Shown here: positions 1-7,054 of the stretch, piece after piece
How the letters are laid out: each line of letters begins with the position of its first letter
Position numbering within the stretch: the first letter of the stretch is position 1
From: Massilia sp. Root351
Lineage (GTDB): Bacteria; Pseudomonadota; Gammaproteobacteria; Burkholderiales; Burkholderiaceae_D
NCBI RefSeq assembly: GCF_001425045.1
Contig: NZ_LMDJ01000036.1
Span: forward strand, 264,978-328,977
Length of the DNA: 64,000 nucleotides
Direction of reading: 5' to 3'
Made by a program: the position numbers and the translations under genes
The notes under the pieces: model-generated
Told to the model about the DNA's origin: nothing
What the model saw: only the letters and a program-made list of their open reading frames with translations
Databases searched by the model: none

Positions 1-630
1 GGGGTCCATCTGGCCGGGATCCGGCAGCGCGTCGTCCACGGTGGCAATGGCGGTGATGCGGCCGATCTGGTTCAGGTAGCGCAAGAAGGACAGCGGGTCC
101 ATGCCGTTGCGCAGCACGTCCGGTCCGAAACGCAGGGAGATGTGCCAGTGCGTGCCTTGGCTGCGCGCCACCGGGGCTCCACCGTCCGCTACCGTGGCGG
201 CGGCGCCATCCGCCGCGCAAGCGGCGTTGGCATGCCCATCGTCCAGGTAGGCGGACAGCCGTAGCAGCAAAGGCGCGCCGCGCTGCCGCATGGCGTCGTC
301 CGCGCCGGCCTGACCGGCTTCCAGCGCGTCCGTCATGGCGCCGATATGGTCGCAGCAGGACAGCAGCAGCGTGACCAGCTCGCCGTCCGTATCGACCGTC
401 CCGGCGCGGACTTCATCGAGCACGCTTTCCAGCACGTGGGTGAAGGCGACGATGTGGTCCAGGCTGAACAGGCCGGCCGAGCCCTTGATGGTGTGTGCGG
501 CGCGGAAGATGGCGTTCACCGCTTCCAGCCGATCCCCATGGCGGCCCAGCGCCAGCAGCGCGTTCTCCATGTCGGCCAGCAGGTCGCGGCACTCCGCGAT
601 ATAGGTTTGCAGCGCGTCGTCGAGGTTCAT
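1..630 (-). CDS. cheA: Chemotaxis histidine kinase CheA, N-terminal part (runs off the window)
   Basis: Only the first 210 codons lie in the window. The protein begins MNLDDALQTY and carries an Hpt domain over about residues 1-110, with the phospho-accepting His at 46 in the sequence FRAAHTIKGSAG, the classic CheA P1 signature. CheA autophosphorylates in response to receptor state and passes phosphate to CheY and CheB. The ATG at 628-630 overlaps the TGA of the upstream STAS gene (ATGA), so the two are translationally coupled. Residues about 165-210 look like the start of the region after P1. The kinase core and regulatory domains are outside the window, so completeness cannot be judged. Confidence 0.93.
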   Translation of the reverse strand, partial: MNLDDALQTYIAECRDLLADMENALLALGRHGDRLEAVNAIFRAAHTIKGSAGLFSLDHIVAFTHVLESVLDEVRAGTVDTDGELVTLLLSCCDHIGAMTDALEAGQAGADDAMRQRGAPLLLRLSAYLDDGHANAACAADGAAATVADGGAPVARSQGTHWHISLRFGPDVLRNGMDPLSFLRYLNQIGRITAIATVDDALPDPGQMDP

Positions 631-971
631 GCCACGCTCCTGCCGCCGCCGTTGCCGCCGGCCGCCATCAGCAGCGGATCGCCGAACCAGCCGGCCAGGT
701 CCATCAGCTCGAAGACTTCCAGCACGGCCGGACTGTGAGCCACCAGGCGCAGCTGACGCTGCAGCTGCAGCGCGCTGCGCCTGGCCAGCATCAGCAGCTG
801 CACGCCGGCGGTGTCGATTTCGGTCACGCCGGCCAGGTCCACTTCCAGTGCATGGCCGCCAGCGTGGGCGCGGCTGACGGCGGCCAGCAGCGCCGCCTTC
901 AGCTCGGCGGCGCGGTAGATGGTCAGCTCGCCTTCGATAAACAGCAGACCCGGATCGATATCCCCTGGCAT
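627..971 (-). CDS. STAS-domain protein of the chemotaxis operon
   Basis: This 114-residue single-domain protein has the STAS fold seen in anti-sigma-factor antagonists and in stand-alone proteins next to chemotaxis genes. The helix-start motif TEIDTAGVQLL holds a Thr where SpoIIAA-type proteins carry the phosphorylatable Ser, so regulation by phosphorylation is possible but unproven. It lies between cheY (15 bp upstream) and cheA (overlapping by 4 bp), which ties it to the chemotaxis signalling complex. What it binds is unknown. The hydrophobic core pattern (ALEVDLAGVTEIDTAG) is clear, so the family call is firm while the role is inferred from position. Confidence 0.85.
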   Translation of the reverse strand: MPGDIDPGLLFIEGELTIYRAAELKAALLAAVSRAHAGGHALEVDLAGVTEIDTAGVQLLMLARRSALQLQRQLRLVAHSPAVLEVFELMDLAGWFGDPLLMAAGGNGGGRSVA

Positions 972-986
972 GGCCGCTCCCGCTGC

Positions 987-1355
987 TTAAGGCAGGCAGA
1001 GTTTTTGCACGGCGCCCAGCAGCACTTCGGGCTTGAAGGGCTTGACCACCCAGGCCTTGGCGCCGGCCGCCTGGCCTTCGCGCTTCTTGGCCTCCTGCGA
1101 TTCCGTGGTCAGCATGATCACCGGCGTAAACTTGTGGCTGGCCTGCTGCTTCAGCTCGCGCACGAAGGTGATGCCGTCCATATTGGGCATGTTCACGTCG
1201 CACACGATCAGGTTGACCTTCTTCTCGCCCAGCTTGCTCAGCGCAATCTGGCCGTCGGCCGCTTCGATCACGTCATAGCCCGCGCTCTTCAGCGCGATGC
1301 CCACGACCTGCCGCAGCGAAGCCGAGTCGTCTACCACCATAATGGTCTTGGCCAT
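987..1355 (-). CDS. cheY: Chemotaxis response regulator CheY-like
   Basis: This is a 122-residue receiver domain without an output domain. The acidic pocket D9/D10, the phospho-acceptor D53 in VCDVNMPNMDG, T83/T84 and K105 in VVKPF are all present, so it should be phosphorylated by CheA and act on the flagellar switch or on another partner. It follows the MCP gene at a 9-bp gap and precedes the STAS gene. The start ATG has an AAGGAG-type ribosome site a few bases upstream. A signalling-only CheY variant rather than the motor CheY is possible because the genome may hold several. Confidence 0.92.
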   Translation of the reverse strand: MAKTIMVVDDSASLRQVVGIALKSAGYDVIEAADGQIALSKLGEKKVNLIVCDVNMPNMDGITFVRELKQQASHKFTPVIMLTTESQEAKKREGQAAGAKAWVVKPFKPEVLLGAVQKLCLP

Positions 1356-1364
1356 ACCTACTCC

Positions 1365-2558
1365 TTAAAAAAACGTAACTTCATCGGCCGGCGCGGGCAG
1401 CGCCGCCGGCTTGGCGCGCTGCGGGGACGCGGACGGCGGCGCCGGCGGCGCGGCCCGGCTGTCCAGCGCATACTCCTCGGCCATGGCATAGGTTTTTTCC
1501 AGCTCGGCCAGCAAGCCGGCGGCATCCAGCGGCTGCAGGCGGCGGTCCTGCTCGAAGCCGGCGCAATGCCGTTCCAGCGCCGCGCGCAGCAAGTCGATGT
1601 TCTGCTTCACATGGCTCATGATCTGGGTCACGCGGTCCTGGAACTGCAGCTGCACCAGCGCCTCGCCCACCTCGTACTGGATGCCGACGCTTTCTTCCTT
1701 CAGCAGATTGCTGGACTGGACCAGCGCGTCGGTGACACCGCGGAAACCGCTCAGTACACCGGCAATCGCCTGTTCGGACACGCGCATCGACTCTTCTTCC
1801 AGCGCGCCCGACTGCTGCGCCGCCTGCGCCGTGGCGACAATGGCATTGCTCACCAGGGCCACCTTTTCGGCGATGCGGCGGCCGGTATCGGCCGACTGGT
1901 TGGACAGCATGCGCACTTCCTTGGCCACCACGGCGAAACCGCGTCCGCGCTCGCCGGCGCGCGCCGCCTCGATGGCCGCGTTCAGCGCCAGCAAATTGGT
2001 CTGGGCGGCGATACTGGCGACGTCGGCCGCCATTTCCTTCAGTTCGCGCACGAACAGGCCCAGGCCGTTCACCTTGTCCAGCATGGCGGCCTTGCTTTCG
2101 GTGGCCGAACGCAGCGAGGCGACCACGCCTTGCAGCTCGCGCTCGCTGTTGGCAAACACCGTCACCAGGCCGTCGCCGCCGTCCATGGACGCGGTGGCGA
2201 CGCTGGCGGCGCCCACGGCCTGGTCCAGCCGCTCCACGATGCCGCCGAAACGGCCGGCCAGCGCGGCCACCGCCTCATCCATCTGCGCAATTGAATTCTC
2301 GATATGGCGCGACCATACCGGCGCGACCGACACGCCGAGCGCGCGCTGCCCTTCCAGGTAATCGTCCACCGACTGGTTGAAGGTGCTTTGCATGGCGTTG
2401 AAATACAGCCCGCTGGCGTAGCCGCAAGCCACCAGCAGCAACACGGTGAGGCCGCCGGCCAGGCTGAAACCGCTGAAGGCCAGCACCGCGAACGCCGCCA
2501 GCAGCGCCAGCGACAGCGGAAGGAACAGGCAGGCATGGCTGCGTACGAAATTTTTCAC
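1365..2558 (-). CDS. Methyl-accepting chemotaxis protein with short membrane anchor
   Basis: The preferred start is the GTG at 2556-2558 because AGGAG lies 10 bases upstream; this gives 397 residues. An ATG at 2675 would add 39 poorly hydrophobic residues. Two adjacent membrane helices (about residues 8-27 and 32-52) leave almost no periplasmic loop, so there is no classical ligand domain, and a cytoplasmic or membrane cue is likely. The signalling hairpin includes AAIEAARAGERGRGFAVVAKEV, the conserved tip of MCPs. The C-terminus ends in DEVTFF. It is first in the operon MCP-cheY-STAS-cheA. A long inverted repeat sits in the space before cheD. Confidence 0.92.
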   Translation of the reverse strand: MKNFVRSHACLFLPLSLALLAAFAVLAFSGFSLAGGLTVLLLVACGYASGLYFNAMQSTFNQSVDDYLEGQRALGVSVAPVWSRHIENSIAQMDEAVAALAGRFGGIVERLDQAVGAASVATASMDGGDGLVTVFANSERELQGVVASLRSATESKAAMLDKVNGLGLFVRELKEMAADVASIAAQTNLLALNAAIEAARAGERGRGFAVVAKEVRMLSNQSADTGRRIAEKVALVSNAIVATAQAAQQSGALEEESMRVSEQAIAGVLSGFRGVTDALVQSSNLLKEESVGIQYEVGEALVQLQFQDRVTQIMSHVKQNIDLLRAALERHCAGFEQDRRLQPLDAAGLLAELEKTYAMAEEYALDSRAAPPAPPSASPQRAKPAALPAPADEVTFF

Positions 2559-2637
2559 TGCCGGGATTCTCCTGGGGATACGCTGCCCGTCCAGCCGGGT
2601 GAAGTCGCCAGCAAACTGTATCCACCAGGGAACTGCC

Positions 2638-2695
2638 TGTAACCTGTACTTTGGTACAGTGTGGAATTCCTGCATGCACCAAAGTACAAGTTACA
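2638..2695. promoter_or_regulatory. 18-bp near-perfect inverted repeat between MCP and cheD
   Basis: The left arm TGTAACCTGTACTTTGGT (2638-2655) and right arm ACCAAAGTACAAGTTACA (2678-2695) are reverse complements at 17 of 18 positions, separated by 22 bp. The element sits in the divergent gap between the MCP operon and cheD, ending 30 bp before the cheD start. It has no T-run, so it is not a usual terminator. A dimer or tetramer operator controlling both directions is the likeliest reading; a hairpin in the leader RNA is an alternative. Confidence 0.7.
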
Positions 2696-2724
2696 GCGGC
2701 CCGCTGCTGCCTTTAGAGTGGGTC

Positions 2725-3330
2725 ATGGCTAGAAATAACGACATCATCGACATCTTCCTGCTGCCCGGCGAATACTTCGTGGGCGGACCGGAATACCGCA
2801 TCCGCACCCTGCTAGGGTCATGCGTGTCGATTACCCTGTGGCATCCGGCACGGCGGGTCGGCACCATGTCGCATTTTCTGTTGTCGGCGCGCAACTCATC
2901 GAAGGATCCGGGCTTGAACAGCCGTTACGGGGAAGAGGCGCTGGAACTGATGCTGGCCGAATTGCGCGCCATGGGGGTGGACCCGGCCGAGTGCCAAGCC
3001 AAGATATTCGGCGGCAGCCAGATGTTCCCGGGGCGGGACGACCAGAAGGCCAGCAACATCGGGCGCCAGAACGGCGAGGTGGCGCTGCGCCTGCTGCGCG
3101 CGCACGCCATCCCGGTGGTGTCCGAAAGCCTGTACGGCGTCGGGCACCGCAGCATCATCTTCGATATCCGCAGCGGCAATGTGTGGAGCCGCCAGGCGCA
3201 GCCGGAGGAAAGCGCTTCGGCTGCCGGCAAGCCGGCGCTGCGGGAACCGAAGTTCGCCGAGGCCAGGCCGGGCGACAGCAAGGCGGGCGAAACCGCTACG
3301 GGGCTCCCGCGCTGTGCAGTCTTGACTTGA
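2725..3330 (+). CDS. cheD: Chemoreceptor glutamine deamidase CheD
   Basis: CheD deamidates specific glutamines on chemoreceptors and in some bacteria also serves CheC-type adaptation. The 201-residue protein has the catalytic Cys33 in LLGSCVSITLW, His50 in GTMSHFLL, with Thr28 nearby, the arrangement of the family. The body including FGGSQMFPG and the C-terminal strand region is intact. The tail after about residue 155 (basic, Ala/Glu-rich) is longer than typical and low in complexity. The ATG at 2725 is chosen because it starts just before the conserved DIFLLPGEYFVG; ribosome-site support is weak (AGAG). It is divergent from the MCP operon, and its last 35 bp overlap the end of the convergent cbpM gene. 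Confidence 0.92.
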   Translation: MARNNDIIDIFLLPGEYFVGGPEYRIRTLLGSCVSITLWHPARRVGTMSHFLLSARNSSKDPGLNSRYGEEALELMLAELRAMGVDPAECQAKIFGGSQMFPGRDDQKASNIGRQNGEVALRLLRAHAIPVVSESLYGVGHRSIIFDIRSGNVWSRQAQPEESASAAGKPALREPKFAEARPGDSKAGETATGLPRCAVLT

Positions 3331-3637
3331 GCCGCCGCACTTCCTCGCACAAGTCCACCACCAGCGCCGCCAGTTCCTCGTCGGCCTCGAAATCGCGCTC
3401 CACGCGCAGCAGGTGGAGCGCGCGCCGCAGTTCGCCGCTGGCGAAGCGCCACGCGTGCGGCGGGGCCGCCGTGGCCGCGCCTGCCGCGTCCACCACGATA
3501 GGGGCCGCCGTCACGCTGCAGAGCAGCGCGCCGCTGCTGACATGGCGCACCACCCAGTCCGGCTCCACGGCGCAGGCACGCGCCAGCTCTTCCAGTGTCA
3601 GCGCAGCCTCGTCCAGCAACTCACCATGAATCTGCAT
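3296..3637 (-). CDS. cbpM: Chaperone modulator CbpM
   Basis: A 113-residue protein starting MQIHGELLDEAALTLEELARAC, with a MerR-like winged-helix start and a C-terminal helix LVVDLCEEVRRLKSRL. In other bacteria CbpM binds the J-domain of CbpA and inhibits its co-chaperone and DNA-binding activity. It lies 2 bp behind the cbpA stop, which is the usual gene pair. The longer reading upstream of the ATG at 3635-3637 lies inside cbpA in another frame and is rejected. It converges on cheD with a 35-bp overlap of coding ends. Confidence 0.85.
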   Translation of the reverse strand: MQIHGELLDEAALTLEELARACAVEPDWVVRHVSSGALLCSVTAAPIVVDAAGAATAAPPHAWRFASGELRRALHLLRVERDFEADEELAALVVDLCEEVRRLKSRLHSAGAP

Positions 3638-3639
3638 AA

Positions 3640-4608
3640 TCAAGCTCCCATGCCGGCGCGCGGGTTGAAGTCCAGCTCGCGCGCCATGGTTTCGTACAGC
3701 TGGCGCGCGCGCTCGGTGTCGGCGGGCGGCAGCACCAGTTCCAGCATCAGGTAAAGATCGCCGCCGGCCGCGCCGGATTGCGCCTGCGCGCGCGACGGCG
3801 GAATGCCGCGCCCCTTCAGGCGCAGCTTGCGCCCGCCCTGCGACTTGGGCGGCACCGCCACCGTGACGCGGCCGGACGGCGTGGGCACGTCGATTTGCGC
3901 ACCCAGCGCCGCCTCCCACGGCGCCACCGGCACCGTCTGGTAGACGTCGCGTCCTTCGATGCGGTAGCGCGCGTGGTGGCGGAAGCGGATTTCCAAATAC
4001 AGGTCGCCGGCCGGCGCGCCGCCGCTGCCCGGATGGCCCTGGCCGGACAGGCGCAGCTGCTGGCCTGCGGTGATGCCTTGCGGGATGTTCACGTCCAGGG
4101 TGCGCTCGCGCGTGACGGTGCGGCCGTGCGCGTCCTCCTCCTGCAGGCGGACGCTGACGGTGCGGCTGGCGCCGTGGTAGGCGTCGGCCAGGTCGATTTC
4201 CAGCGCGGCGTGGCTGTCCCCGCCGCGCTGCTGCATCGGCCGGCCCCGGCCCCGGTTGCCGCCGATATTGGCGAACAGGTCGGCGAAGAAGTCGCTGTCG
4301 AAGCCGGCGCCGCCCGGCGCGCGGCCGCCGCCCATGCCGCCCATATTGCCCCAGTCCGGCGGCGGACGGAATTCCTGGCCGGCGCGGTACTGGCCGTTGT
4401 TGCCCAGCGCGTCATAGGCGGCGCGTTTTTCCGCGTCGCCCAGCACGCCGTAGGCTTCGTTCAATTCCTTGGTTTTCTTGTCCGCGTCCGCTTCCTTGCT
4501 GACGTCCGGATGGTATTTGCGCACCAGCTTGCGGTACGCCTTCTTGATCTCGTCGGCGCTGGCGGTCTTGGAAACGCCAAGCGCATGATAGTAGTCCTTG
4601 TATTCCAC
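3640..4608 (-). CDS. cbpA: DnaJ-class co-chaperone CbpA
   Basis: This 322-residue protein has an N-terminal J-domain with the HPD motif at 33-35 that stimulates DnaK ATPase, then a Gly/Phe-rich linker (about 75-130, with GGMGGGRAPGGAG), then the two DnaJ C-terminal substrate-binding domains. There is no zinc-finger cysteine cluster, which separates it from DnaJ and fits CbpA. The order J-domain, G/F, CTDI, CTDII and the length match the family. It is first in a two-gene operon with cbpM. The ATG at 4606-4608 begins MEYKDYYHALGV, the normal J-domain start. Confidence 0.93.
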   Translation of the reverse strand: MEYKDYYHALGVSKTASADEIKKAYRKLVRKYHPDVSKEADADKKTKELNEAYGVLGDAEKRAAYDALGNNGQYRAGQEFRPPPDWGNMGGMGGGRAPGGAGFDSDFFADLFANIGGNRGRGRPMQQRGGDSHAALEIDLADAYHGASRTVSVRLQEEDAHGRTVTRERTLDVNIPQGITAGQQLRLSGQGHPGSGGAPAGDLYLEIRFRHHARYRIEGRDVYQTVPVAPWEAALGAQIDVPTPSGRVTVAVPPKSQGGRKLRLKGRGIPPSRAQAQSGAAGGDLYLMLELVLPPADTERARQLYETMARELDFNPRAGMGA

Positions 4609-4652
4609 GATGGAGTGTCTCCAGGCAGCCCTGTCAGGTCCAGATTACAAGG

Positions 4653-4677
4653 AATCGCGCGCGGCCAGCGCGCGATT
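4653..4677 (-). terminator. GC-rich hairpin downstream of the crystallin-type gene
   Basis: AATCGCGCGC (4653-4662) and GCGCGCGATT (4668-4677) form a perfect 10-bp stem with a 5-nt loop in the gap between the crystallin gene end and cbpA start. There is only a weak T-rich tail on either strand, so it may be a processing or stability hairpin instead of an efficient rho-independent terminator. Confidence 0.5.
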
Positions 4678-4718
4678 TGAACCGTTGGCCGGCCTGCCAG
4701 GAGCGCGGTTGGCCGCGG

Positions 4719-5411
4719 TTAGCGGATACGGCGCAGCGACGACGGCTTGTCGTTCATCGGCCCCAGGTTGTCGTAGCGGCCCGGGCCGTAGACGACGCAC
4801 TGGCCGCCGAAGTTGTCGTGTTCGCACAGTTGCCACTGGCCTTCGTGGATGACCATGGAACTGGCGCGGTCGTTGAAGTCGGTGGCGCGGAAACTGCGGG
4901 TTTCGCCCTGGAAGGACACGCGGCGGCCTTCAAAGCGCGCGTGTTCGAACAGTTCGATCGGGTCGGGGCGGTAGCCGCCCTGGCGGTCATCGTGGCGGTC
5001 GCGCCATTCTTCGCGGCGCGCCTCGCGGCGTTCGTCGCGATCATCGCGGCCGTCACGGTCGCGGTCGCGGAACCCGCCGCCGCCGCGTCCGCCACGCTCC
5101 ACCTGGCGCAGCGAGGAAATGCTGTTGTTGAAGCGGCGCAGGTCGTTGTGCTCGCCGCGCTCGAACACGGCGCAGTAGCCGCCGAAGTCCTTGTGCTCGC
5201 AAACTTCCCACACGCCCGAATGCACCACCAGGCTGGAAGTGCGGTCGTTGAAGCCGGCCGCGCGCAGGTCGCGCGCACCGTCGCGGATGGTCACTTCTTC
5301 GCCGCGGAAATTGTCGCGCGAGAACAGCGTGATTTCGCCGGCCTGGGCGGCGGCGAACTGGCTCAGCAGGGCGGCCGCGCAGGCCAGGGTCTTGATGCTA
5401 GTGCGTTTCAT
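4719..5411 (-). CDS. Secreted two-domain beta/gamma-crystallin family protein
   Basis: The 230-residue protein starts MKRTSIKTLACAAALLSQFAAAQA, a clear Sec signal peptide with a cut near residue 24; GGAG lies about 9 bases upstream of this ATG (5409-5411), so the earlier in-frame start is not used. Two crystallin-like domains follow (about 26-100 and 150-230), each with the pattern F..DNF.G...... R and a repeated W..CEH..FGG.C..Y/F segment. Between them lies a linker of about 40 residues made mostly of Arg, Asp and Gly. Bacterial members often bind calcium and act at the cell surface; the function here is unknown. Confidence 0.85.
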   Translation of the reverse strand: MKRTSIKTLACAAALLSQFAAAQAGEITLFSRDNFRGEEVTIRDGARDLRAAGFNDRTSSLVVHSGVWEVCEHKDFGGYCAVFERGEHNDLRRFNNSISSLRQVERGGRGGGGFRDRDRDGRDDRDERREARREEWRDRHDDRQGGYRPDPIELFEHARFEGRRVSFQGETRSFRATDFNDRASSMVIHEGQWQLCEHDNFGGQCVVYGPGRYDNLGPMNDKPSSLRRIR

Positions 5412-5557
5412 GGGTCTTAGCTCCGTAATATTCTTCTCATCCAGCGGATCGATGCCTTCTATCAACGATTTAGCTGGAGCATCAGCCTACACGACTGTGT
5501 AACAAATTCCTACTGCACCGAGTAGAATCGTTGCTTTAGTCCTAAGATTTCCTCCCC

Positions 5558-6946
5558 ATGCCGACCACTTTCACCCTCTCCAGCATCCGCACCGAAGCCG
5601 CCGCCCTGTGGAAGCTGGCCTGGCCGGTGCTGGTGGGGCAGCTGGCGACGGTGGGCATGGCGGTGGCCGACGTGGCCATGACCGGCCACGCCAGCGCCAG
5701 CGAACTGGCCGCCGTGTCGCTGGGCGCGTCGATCTGGTCCATCATCCTGGTCACCGTCAGCGGCACCATGATGGCGGTTAACAGCGTGGTGGCGCACGAG
5801 GTGGGCGCCGGCGCCTTCGGCACCATCCCGCACTCGGTGCGCCAGGCCCTGTGGAAGGCGCTGGGCGTGGGCGTGATCGCCGCGCTGCTGGCCAACCTGG
5901 CCACCTTGCTGTTCAACCACCTGTACCTGGCGCCCGAGATCAATGCGCGCGCCTCGCTGTTCGTGCACATCATCAGCCTCGGCCTGCCGCCGTTCGCCGC
6001 CTACCGCGCGCTGTACGGCTATTCCACCTCGATCAACGAGACCAAGCCGGTAATGGTGATCGCCCTGCTCGGGCTGGTGTTCAACGTGATCGTCAACTGG
6101 CTGCTGATCTTTGGCCGCTTCGGCCTGCCCAAGCTGGGCGGCGTCGGCTGCGCCGTGGCCACTGCCGGCTGCATGTGGCTGATGCTGGGCGCCATGATCC
6201 TGTGGATACGCCACGCCCCCGCCTACCGCCAGACCTACCCGTTCACGCACTGGGAATGGCCGCACTGGCCGGAAATCCGCAGCATGCTCAAGCTCGGCCT
6301 GCCGATCGGCGTCACCTATTTTGCCGAAGTGAGCGCCTTCGGCGCGGTCAGCCTGCTGGTGGCGCGCTTCGGCGTGGTGGAAGTGTCGGCGCACCAGATC
6401 GCGCTGAACTTCGCCTCGCTGGTGTTCATGGTGCCGCTCAGCTTCGGCATCGGCCTGATCACGCGGGTCGGCCAGGCCATGGGCGAAGGCAACCCGGCGC
6501 GGGCCCGCTTCGCGTCCTGGGTGGGGGTGTCGATGTCGCTCATCTTCGCCTTGCTGTCGGCCCTCTTCATCGCACTGTTCCGGCACCAGATCGCCGCCGC
6601 CTACACCTCCGACGCGGCGGTGCAGGCGCTGTGCGCCCACCTGCTGCTGTTCGCCGCGCTGTTCCAGCTGTCCGACGCGGCCCAGGTGGCCTGCTCCTGC
6701 GCCATCCGCGGCTACAAGGTCACGCGCCAGCCGATGCTGATCCAGCTGCTGGCGTTCTGGGTGTTCGCGCTGCCGCTGGGCTACCTGCTGGGGCTGGCGC
6801 CGCCATGGGCGCCCTTCGTCCCCGCCGCGCCCATGGCCGCCAGCGGCTTCTGGATCGGCCTGGTGCTGGGCCTGACCATCGCCGCCGTGCTGCTGACCGG
6901 CTTCCTGAACCGGCTGTCGCTGCAGCGCCTGCACGCATCCGCTTGA
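5558..6946 (+). CDS. MATE-family multidrug / cation antiporter
   Basis: A 462-residue integral membrane protein with about 12 hydrophobic segments in two homologous halves, the length and layout of NorM-type MATE exporters. The N-terminal half carries LAWPVLVGQLATVGMAVADVAMTGHAS and the second half MLKLGLPIGVTYFAEVSAFG, both family hallmarks. It should export cationic drugs or metabolites in exchange for Na+ or H+. The gap of 146 bp to the divergent crystallin gene must hold both promoters. No good ribosome site is visible before the ATG. Substrate cannot be read from sequence. Confidence 0.92.
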   Translation: MPTTFTLSSIRTEAAALWKLAWPVLVGQLATVGMAVADVAMTGHASASELAAVSLGASIWSIILVTVSGTMMAVNSVVAHEVGAGAFGTIPHSVRQALWKALGVGVIAALLANLATLLFNHLYLAPEINARASLFVHIISLGLPPFAAYRALYGYSTSINETKPVMVIALLGLVFNVIVNWLLIFGRFGLPKLGGVGCAVATAGCMWLMLGAMILWIRHAPAYRQTYPFTHWEWPHWPEIRSMLKLGLPIGVTYFAEVSAFGAVSLLVARFGVVEVSAHQIALNFASLVFMVPLSFGIGLITRVGQAMGEGNPARARFASWVGVSMSLIFALLSALFIALFRHQIAAAYTSDAAVQALCAHLLLFAALFQLSDAAQVACSCAIRGYKVTRQPMLIQLLAFWVFALPLGYLLGLAPPWAPFVPAAPMAASGFWIGLVLGLTIAAVLLTGFLNRLSLQRLHASA

Positions 6947-7054
6947 GGACGCTGCGCGCGCCGAATGAACCACGGTTTTTCGGCGCGTTTTCCAAATCCA
7001 AGCAATGCGGCACTCTGGTATTGTCTTGCCCACTTGAACATTTCGGGATCTTCC

